Assembly: GCA_017615955.1 (NCBI GenBank)
Contig: JAFZZD010000322.1
Coordinates: forward strand, 1 to 7,693
Direction: 5' to 3'
Origin: Victivallales bacterium
GTDB taxonomy: Bacteria; Verrucomicrobiota; Lentisphaeria; Oligosphaerales; Oligosphaeraceae
Length of the DNA stretch: 7,693 nt
Under the pieces are notes generated by a model. That model did no database searches and had not been told where the DNA came from. It saw only the letters and a list, made by a program, of their open reading frames with translations. This document shows positions 1 to 5,331 of this stretch, in pieces; position 1 is the first letter of the stretch; each line of letters starts with the position of its first letter. The position numbers and the translations under genes were made by a program.

Positions 1-1131
1 GACACATGTGCGCAAATCAGCAACATGCACTGCGATGGCGGCGATCTTCAGGCTGTTCATGGCAATCTCGCCCGCCTTCACACCGCCCTTCACGCCAAAG
101 CAAAGGACGCCGCTGCACATTCCATTCAGGTACTTTTGCGCCAAGGCGTAGTCAGGGCTGGATTCCAGGCCAGGATATGTCACCCACTTCACCATCGGAT
201 GCTTTTCAAGATGCTTCGCCAATGCCAGGGCATTGCTGCTGTGGCGCTCCATGCGCAGATGCAAAGTCTCGCATCCAACCATGGACATGAAGGCGTTGAA
301 CGGCATCATGGGGGAACCCATGTCGCGAATCCACTGAGCCCTCATCTTGGCGGAATATGGAGCCGGCTGGAAATTCTTGAAATAAATCAAGCCGTGGTAG
401 CTTTCGTCTGGTTCCACAAGACCAGGGAACTTTCCGTTGTCCCATGGGAAGCCGCCCTTTTCCACAATCATTCCGCCCACGCTGGTGGCATGCCCGTCAA
501 TGTACTTGGTGGTGGAATGGGTCACAATGTCCGCTCCCCATTCGAATGGACGGCAGATGAAGGGCGTTGGGAATGTATTGTCCACAATCAGAGGCAGTCC
601 GTTCTTATGGGCCACCTTTGCGAACTTCTCAATGTCCAGCACAGTCAAAGCTGGATTTGCCAGAACCTCCGAAAAGATTGCCTTTGTGTTGTCCTGTATT
701 GCAGCTTGTATCTCCTCCTCGCTTGCCTCTGGGGAAATGAATGTGAATGTGATGCCCATTTTCTTCAGGGTGTTGGAGAACAGGGACACAGTTCCGCCGT
801 ACAGTGTGGCGGTTGACACGATGTGGTCGCCGCACTGCGCGATGTTGAGGATTGAGAATGCGTTGGCATTCTGGCCAGAACTGGTGGCGACTGCGGCCAC
901 GCCGCCTTCCAGTGCGGCGATTTTGCGCTCAAAGCAGTCCACAGTGGGATTGGCCAGCCTGGTGTAGAAGAAGCCAGCCCTCTTCAGGTCAAACAAATCC
1001 GCCACGCTCTGCACATCGTTGTATTTATAGGTCGTGCTCTGCGCGATCGGCACTACGCGGGGACCGCCGTTCTCCGGGGTATAGCCAGACTGCACTGCCT
1101 TTGTCTCTATTCTCCATTTGCTTTCGTCCAT
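1..1131 (-). CDS. O-acetylhomoserine sulfhydrylase-type PLP enzyme (C-terminus beyond window)
   Basis: Reading the minus strand from the ATG at 1131 gives 377 residues open to the window edge. The family is usually about 425-430 residues, so roughly 50 are missing because of the window cut, not a mutation. It belongs to the Cys/Met-metabolism PLP enzymes (fold type I). Visible signatures are FYTRLANPT near residue 58, SSGQNA, LYGGT with Tyr111, IVDNTF with Asp184 (pairs with the PLP ring nitrogen) and HSTTKYIDGH with Lys209 as the PLP-binding lysine. The LYGGTVSLF and FYTRLANPT wording fits O-acetylhomoserine aminocarboxypropyltransferase better than cystathionine gamma-synthase or gamma-lyase. 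The known reaction makes homocysteine (or methionine) from O-acetylhomoserine and sulfide (or methanethiol) in the cytoplasm. The start is supported by AAGGAG (1140-1145 on the complement) 8 nt upstream. The family is very likely; the exact acyl donor is less certain. Confidence 0.93.
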   Translation of the reverse strand, partial: MDESKWRIETKAVQSGYTPENGGPRVVPIAQSTTYKYNDVQSVADLFDLKRAGFFYTRLANPTVDCFERKIAALEGGVAAVATSSGQNANAFSILNIAQCGDHIVSTATLYGGTVSLFSNTLKKMGITFTFISPEASEEEIQAAIQDNTKAIFSEVLANPALTVLDIEKFAKVAHKNGLPLIVDNTFPTPFICRPFEWGADIVTHSTTKYIDGHATSVGGMIVEKGGFPWDNGKFPGLVEPDESYHGLIYFKNFQPAPYSAKMRAQWIRDMGSPMMPFNAFMSMVGCETLHLRMERHSSNALALAKHLEKHPMVKWVTYPGLESSPDYALAQKYLNGMCSGVLCFGVKGGVKAGEIAMNSLKIAAIAVHVADLRTCV

Positions 1132-1177
1132 TTTCCTTTCTCCTTGAATTACCCGATGTTTCTACATACAACAAAAG

Positions 1178-1196
1178 TTGCGTAAATTTAACGCAA
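1178..1196. promoter_or_regulatory. Near-palindromic operator candidate
   Basis: The sequence TTGCGTAAATTTAACGCAA has arms TTGCGT (1178-1183) and ACGCAA (1191-1196), 6-7-6, around an AT-rich core that itself contains the palindrome TAAATTTA. It lies between two divergently transcribed genes, 47 nt upstream of the sulfhydrylase ATG and 99 nt upstream of the DUF4838 ATG. This looks like a dimeric regulator site. The regulator cannot be identified from the window. Confidence 0.45.
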
Positions 1197-1212
1197 GGAG
1201 CATACTTTACAA
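1185..1212 (-). promoter_or_regulatory. Weak sigma70-like promoter candidate for the sulfhydrylase gene
   Basis: On the minus strand, TTGTAA (complement of 1207-1212) is followed after 16 nt by TAAATT (complement of 1185-1190). Each hexamer matches the consensus at four of six positions. The -10-like hexamer lies inside the palindrome, so a bound protein would cover it. This would leave a leader of roughly 45-50 nt that contains the Shine-Dalgarno site. Such matches are common by chance in AT-rich DNA. Confidence 0.22.
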
Positions 1213-1229
1213 GAATGAATCATTTCTGC

Positions 1230-1257
1230 TTTACAAAAGTTGCTTTTCTGTTAAAGT
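1230..1257 (+). promoter_or_regulatory. Weak sigma70-like promoter candidate for the DUF4838-ung operon
   Basis: TTTACA (1230-1235, five of six matches to TTGACA) is followed after 16 nt by TAAAGT (1252-1257, four of six matches to TATAAT). Transcription would begin near 1263-1266, about 30 nt before the ATG at 1296. It would exclude the in-frame ATG at 1215, which agrees with the signal peptide beginning at 1296. The evidence is sequence resemblance only. Confidence 0.25.
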
Positions 1258-1295
1258 ACGTTGATTCTGATTCAATTTACAATGATTACGCAACA

Positions 1296-3734
1296 ATGAG
1301 ACCGACGCTGTTCGCTTTTATCATATTATTCTGCCTTGAGGCGACATGCCTTGAAAAGGACACCATAAACATTCCTTCCCTTACACCAGTAAATGCCATT
1401 ACATTTGGCGACTACAATACAACCTACCTTGTGACAGGCGGAAAGCCCAATTTCGCCATTGCGGCAGACCTGGAAATGGAAAAGGGCATCCAGGAAAAAA
1501 GGCAATCAGTGACAAAGGCAGTCAAAGTAATACAGGAGGCGTTCAAGAACTGCACTGGAGCAGACGTGAAGGTATTCCAGCCAGATGACACACAACTGGA
1601 TGACTTTTCTGTTGTCATGTCCATTGGAGACAATGCCATAACAAGAAGACTGAATGTTGACACTTCGCAGATGCCCAGGCAGGGCTTCATCGTGCGCGCC
1701 ACCAGCACTGTCATAGTCATCGCCGGATATGACGGTTCATTCGTGCCTGACAGCTATAGTCCCTACGATTGGGCGCGCATTCGCTACAATGGAACATTGA
1801 ACGGTGCATACGACTTTGTCGAACGAGTGCTAGGCGTAAGATACTACTTCCCTGGAATTGGAACGATCTATCCGAAACACAATGATGTGTCAATAACTAT
1901 ATTGGAATACAAGGACGCCCCACACTTCATCAACCGGTTCAGCCACACCATCGCCAGGGCACAGGACAAAAGCAGCTTCTATCCAGAAATGCAAGCATCA
2001 CAAAACGAGGACTGGGAAGCACGCTACAGACTGGCCAGAGGAGACGGGTTCTGGGCTGGACAGGCCCCCGCAGTCGAATTGCTGGGCAAGAAACACCCCA
2101 ATGAACTGGATACCATACATTACAGGGACGGCAACGGGCACCTATACTACAACACTAAAAAGCATATTGGAAACTATATGGACACTTCCAACCTGGATCT
2201 GGTGGACCTGCTGCTGAAGGAATTGAACGAGCACTTCAACAGCAATGGGAAAGACCAGTCAGTATGGATGAATTTCCAGGCCAACCTCAATTATATCACA
2301 TTTGGGCAATGCTACACGGTGATGCACGATATGGACAGCGGCCCCATACGGGAATACCATCTTATCCCGGATGAACTCAGGGGCAATCCCCTGCAGGAAT
2401 TGTCCAATGTCCATGCTCGTTTCACCTTCCATTTTGCAAGGAAACTGAACGAGGCGTATCCAGGACGCCGCCTTATCGTCACTCCATACAGCAACTATTT
2501 TCTTCCCCCGACCATGCCAGAATACCAAAAATACCCTGACAACATCGACTTATGCCTGTCATTGCATGATCTGCCAGAAAAGGCTGTTGACGAGGCCGTT
2601 GTCAAGAAATGGCGCAGTTTGATGCAGGACTATTACGAAATGCTGGGAAGGCGGCCAATTGCCGCAGTCTGGATGTTAAACCCAAACATATTTCACAACC
2701 GCTGGGCACGAGCAGTATCCGGCAAATACCTGGGCAGGATAGCGCAGGCGCTTTCTCCATACCTGGGCAGGGAGGAGATGGTTTTCGACTACAATGGAAG
2801 CCACGAGTGGGAACTGTTCTACAACTACTACCTGGTGTGGCGCTGCCTATGGAACCCCAATTTCAATGTGGAGGCCGCCCTCAAGGAAATGTGGGAACTG
2901 CTGTACGGCAATGCCGCTCCATGCGTGGAGGCATTCTATAACACAGTATGCCAGCAATACGAGAAAAATGTCCTGGGTACGCCAATAGACCAGGCATTCG
3001 GCAAGGACACGTTGGACAAACTTGAGGCACTCTTGCAAAAAGCGGACAAGACTGTTGAACCAGATTCCCTTGAGGCAAAGAGGCTTCAGCTATTTAAACG
3101 ATACTGGAGCAAGACCTTCATCGAAGCAAGGGCACTGTCAATTTTCAAACGCCCCGAATACAATGTAAAACCTAGCGCAAGCAAGCCAGTCATCGATGGA
3201 ATTGTGGACGACATCTGGGAGCAGGCACGGGAAATCACACTGAAGGACGCGCCATTCAGCCCAAGCCCAGGCAAATGCCCCACTTCTATCCGCATGATGA
3301 ATTGCGGGGACGGCATCTATATTCTCCTGAGGTCACAAGGGATGCCACTAGTAAAGAAGGAATACGCAGTATGGAACAACTGCTCTCTGGAAATCATGGT
3401 GAAAATGAACTTGAAGGACGCAGGACACCACCATCTGGCCTTTGATGCAACGGGACAGATCTTCTCGGGATATTCGTCATACGAGAACATGGTGGAAAAT
3501 ATCACCGTAAACCATAATTCCAAATGCGCATGCGCCTCCAATACCAAAGACGGCAACTGGCTCATGGAATGCTTCATCCCATGGAATGAAATCGGCGGCT
3601 TGCCAAAAGGCAATGAATTGCATGGAAACGTAGTCATTTCAAGAAAACAACCCGAAAAATGCATACAGTCCTTCTCCCTTACCTTTGGCAAAGAGGATGA
3701 TGATTTGTACGGCATCTTTATCATAGAAAAATGA
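1296..3734 (+). CDS. Exported DUF4838 protein with C-terminal CBM9-like domain
   Basis: This gene encodes 812 residues. Residues 1-18 form a signal peptide: MRP, a hydrophobic run of LFAFIILF, then LEATC. Cleavage near residue 18 is likely, and Cys18 is a poor lipobox match. Residues 50-200 resemble the N-terminal alpha/beta domain of alpha-glucuronidases and other hexosaminidase-like enzymes, including GTLNGAYDFVERVLGVRYYFPG at 166-187. Residues about 210-560 are DUF4838-like, probably a TIM barrel, with WRSLMQDYYEML at 439-450 and NVEAALKEMWELLYGNAA at 524-541. Residues about 625-812 resemble CBM9-like domains (PVIDGIVDDIWEQA at 631-644, WLMECFIPWNEIGG at 755-768). A role in glycan breakdown outside the cytoplasm is likely, but substrate and catalytic residues are unknown. 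The frame is open back to an ATG at 852, but that part is antisense to the sulfhydrylase gene. The ATG at 1215, with AGGAG at 1196-1200, is an alternative start that would put 27 residues before the signal peptide. No strong Shine-Dalgarno site precedes 1296. Confidence 0.85.
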   Translation: MRPTLFAFIILFCLEATCLEKDTINIPSLTPVNAITFGDYNTTYLVTGGKPNFAIAADLEMEKGIQEKRQSVTKAVKVIQEAFKNCTGADVKVFQPDDTQLDDFSVVMSIGDNAITRRLNVDTSQMPRQGFIVRATSTVIVIAGYDGSFVPDSYSPYDWARIRYNGTLNGAYDFVERVLGVRYYFPGIGTIYPKHNDVSITILEYKDAPHFINRFSHTIARAQDKSSFYPEMQASQNEDWEARYRLARGDGFWAGQAPAVELLGKKHPNELDTIHYRDGNGHLYYNTKKHIGNYMDTSNLDLVDLLLKELNEHFNSNGKDQSVWMNFQANLNYITFGQCYTVMHDMDSGPIREYHLIPDELRGNPLQELSNVHARFTFHFARKLNEAYPGRRLIVTPYSNYFLPPTMPEYQKYPDNIDLCLSLHDLPEKAVDEAVVKKWRSLMQDYYEMLGRRPIAAVWMLNPNIFHNRWARAVSGKYLGRIAQALSPYLGREEMVFDYNGSHEWELFYNYYLVWRCLWNPNFNVEAALKEMWELLYGNAAPCVEAFYNTVCQQYEKNVLGTPIDQAFGKDTLDKLEALLQKADKTVEPDSLEAKRLQLFKRYWSKTFIEARALSIFKRPEYNVKPSASKPVIDGIVDDIWEQAREITLKDAPFSPSPGKCPTSIRMMNCGDGIYILLRSQGMPLVKKEYAVWNNCSLEIMVKMNLKDAGHHHLAFDATGQIFSGYSSYENMVENITVNHNSKCACASNTKDGNWLMECFIPWNEIGGLPKGNELHGNVVISRKQPEKCIQSFSLTFGKEDDDLYGIFIIEK

Positions 3735-4405
3735 CACCGGACATCCCGCATATTCCCGAATGGCTACCTCCTGATTGGGCAGAGGCACTGCAAGATTTCG
3801 ACGCCTCGTCCTTGAACCAGGCACTTGCAGCCGAATACGCGACAGGAGCCAGCATATACCCCCCAAAGGACCTGCTATTCGAGGCATTCAGGCGCACACC
3901 GCTTGACAATGTCCGCGCAGTCTGGCTCGGGCAGGATCCATATCATGAGCCGGAACAGGCAGTCGGCATTGCCTTTGCCGTGCCTGACTATGTCAAGATT
4001 CCACCATCGTTGCGTAATATATTCAAGGAATATGAAAGTGACCTTGGCAAGCCGGCGCCCGCCTCAAGCATGCTCCTGGACTGGGCGGAGACGGGTGTGC
4101 TCCTGCTGAACACCGCACTGACCGTCCGCGCTCACCAGGCCGCCTCCCATCGCAAACTGGGATGGGAACCCTTCATACGCGCCGTGATAAGGACTGTTTC
4201 CGCAAGAAAACACTGCTGCGCATTCATCCTGCTGGGCAGCGATGCACAACGCTTCAAGGACGAGATCGACGCTTCGCGCCACATCATCTTCCAGGCAGCC
4301 CATCCCTCGCCACTGTCCGCATACAGAGGCTTCTTCGGATGCCGCCTTTTCTCAACTGTGAACCAACTTCTCTTGGACAAAGGAGAAGCAGCAATAGCCT
4401 GGTAA
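3731..4405 (+). CDS. ung: Uracil-DNA glycosylase, family 1
   Basis: The product is 224 residues, close to the 229 of the E. coli enzyme, and appears complete. It removes uracil from DNA after cytosine deamination or dUTP incorporation, the first step of base-excision repair. All the key family 1 motifs are present: GQDPYH at 67-72 with Asp69 as the water-activating residue, AFAV with Phe82 stacking on uracil, LLLNTALTV with Asn127 reading the base, and HPSPLSA at 191-197 with catalytic His191 and the minor-groove loop. The start ATG overlaps the DUF4838 stop codon in ATGA (3731-3734) and no clear Shine-Dalgarno site precedes it, so translation by re-initiation from the upstream gene is likely. 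The pairing with an exported glycan-related gene is probably transcriptional convenience, not shared function. Confidence 0.97.
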   Translation: MTPDIPHIPEWLPPDWAEALQDFDASSLNQALAAEYATGASIYPPKDLLFEAFRRTPLDNVRAVWLGQDPYHEPEQAVGIAFAVPDYVKIPPSLRNIFKEYESDLGKPAPASSMLLDWAETGVLLLNTALTVRAHQAASHRKLGWEPFIRAVIRTVSARKHCCAFILLGSDAQRFKDEIDASRHIIFQAAHPSPLSAYRGFFGCRLFSTVNQLLLDKGEAAIAW

Positions 4406-4436
4406 TATCATTATGTATATTAACTGAGGTAGTTTA
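4406..4436. other. Convergent intergenic gap without a clear terminator
   Basis: These 31 bp separate the ends of two convergent genes. A 6-bp all-AT inverted repeat (TAATAT at 4403-4408 and ATATTA at 4417-4422) begins in the ung stop codon. A 4-bp AACT/AGTT stem follows at 4422-4434. Neither stem is GC-rich, and no clean T-run follows on either strand. If transcription stops here, it does so through weak hairpins, Rho or collision of the two transcripts. Confidence 0.4.
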
Positions 4437-5315
4437 TTATATTTGCGTTCTGTCCCAAGGTGTTGTCAAGCCATTGACATTGCTTGTTGCAGGCAGGTCA
4501 ATTCCCATCCAGGAGGCCACTGTGCCGCCAAGGACCTTGTGCGTGACTTCTGGGGAGACGCAGCAGCGGAAAAGCGTCTGCTGGTAGGCGTTGACTGCCT
4601 GGCTCTGTATAAATGGCATTGTTATGTAGGAGTCAGAACCCAGCACCATCTTGCCGATGAATGCCTCGGACGTGGCCATGCCTGGGCACACCTTGGAACG
4701 TGCGTATGACAGCAGTTCATCCGCGCCGATGCTCAGAAACGCGCCGCTGCCCGCCAAATCGAAATACAGGTTCTTGTGCAGCTTCACCAGATTGACGGCA
4801 ATGTCCCTGAAAAACTCCGTGCCCAGATGCGCCATGACGATATGCAGATTCTGGAATGAGCGAGCGATGCAGTCCAGGTTTATGGGCGCCATGTTCTTCA
4901 CCATGGGACGCCTGAAGCGAATGTCCGCCGCGCTGGGGCGGTAGCCGCCAGTGTGGAACAGCACTGGCAGCCCCAGCTTCTCTATCTCCTCATACAGAGG
5001 AAAATAGCTTTCATGGTCGTATGTATAATATGGGTAGATGAATTTGAAGCCCTTCACACCCATGTCGGCATAGCGCCTTGCTTCGGCTGGGTCAGGCGGC
5101 GTGTCCCACAAGTCTATCTTCGCCAAGGGCACCAGATTATGAGGATATTGTTTGCAGATGCGAACAACCTCCTCGTTGGGGACAAAGTCATGCCCGCCAT
5201 AATGCAGACCGCCCGACAATGCGGCTATGGTCTCGTTCCGCTCACAGTTCTCCACGTAGGCCCTAAGCAGATCCGGGTCATCCGAGTTGCAATGTGCATG
5301 AAAGTCAAGGTGCAT
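4437..5315 (-). CDS. Amidohydrolase-2-type TIM-barrel metal-dependent hydrolase
   Basis: The product is 292 residues, cytosolic, with no signal peptide. The metal-ligand pattern of the amidohydrolase superfamily (PF04909-like) is visible: DFHAH at 4-8 with His6 and His8 on strand 1, HTGG with His121, MAHLG with His163 and GSDSY with Asp228. KGFKF at 88-92 lies at the end of an earlier strand, and Lys88 or Lys91 may line the active site. Relatives include hydrolases, lactonases and decarboxylases such as the ACMSD group, so the reaction cannot be named. The usual C-terminal GNAxRLLG stretch reads GGTVASWMG at 263-271. The start is well supported by AAAGGAG (complement of 5324-5330) 8 nt upstream. 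The gene begins 16 bp after the GH89-like gene ends on the same strand, so co-transcription is likely, which suggests action on a sugar-derived acid, lactone or amide. That substrate is inference. Confidence 0.88.
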   Translation of the reverse strand: MHLDFHAHCNSDDPDLLRAYVENCERNETIAALSGGLHYGGHDFVPNEEVVRICKQYPHNLVPLAKIDLWDTPPDPAEARRYADMGVKGFKFIYPYYTYDHESYFPLYEEIEKLGLPVLFHTGGYRPSAADIRFRRPMVKNMAPINLDCIARSFQNLHIVMAHLGTEFFRDIAVNLVKLHKNLYFDLAGSGAFLSIGADELLSYARSKVCPGMATSEAFIGKMVLGSDSYITMPFIQSQAVNAYQQTLFRCCVSPEVTHKVLGGTVASWMGIDLPATSNVNGLTTPWDRTQI

Positions 5316-5331
5316 AAATCATTCTCCTTTT

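Larger units (their letters stand above)
1171..1243 (+). repeat. 11-bp direct repeat pair in the divergent intergenic region
   Basis: ACAAAAGTTGC occurs at 1171-1181 and again at 1233-1243, 62 bp apart start to start, about six helical turns. The first copy runs into the palindrome at 1178-1196. The second overlaps the -35-like hexamer of the candidate plus-strand promoter. It could be a paired regulator site or chance in AT-rich DNA. Confidence 0.35.

Noticed and set aside
25..816. A 263-codon plus-strand open frame.
   Set aside because: It is antisense to the sulfhydrylase gene, whose PLP-enzyme motifs are unmistakable. The plus-strand translation has no recognisable domain.
852..1295. A 148-residue N-terminal extension of the DUF4838 reading frame back to an ATG at 852.
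   Set aside because: Up to 1131 it is antisense to the well-supported sulfhydrylase gene and its translation is Arg/Ser/Pro-rich shadow sequence. The signal peptide starts at 1296.
1132..1295. A SAM-type riboswitch upstream of the sulfhydrylase gene.
   Set aside because: The leader is short, with no multi-helix junction or terminator hairpin visible. The symmetric elements look like DNA sites.
4009..4018. A further GTTGCGTAAT match to the intergenic half-site.
   Set aside because: It lies inside ung, encoding Leu-Arg-Asn of a conserved stretch, has no partner arm and is best explained by coding.
4403..4434. Inverted repeats between the convergent genes as a bidirectional intrinsic terminator.
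   Set aside because: The stems are 4-6 bp and AT-rich with no clean T-run, too weak to call.
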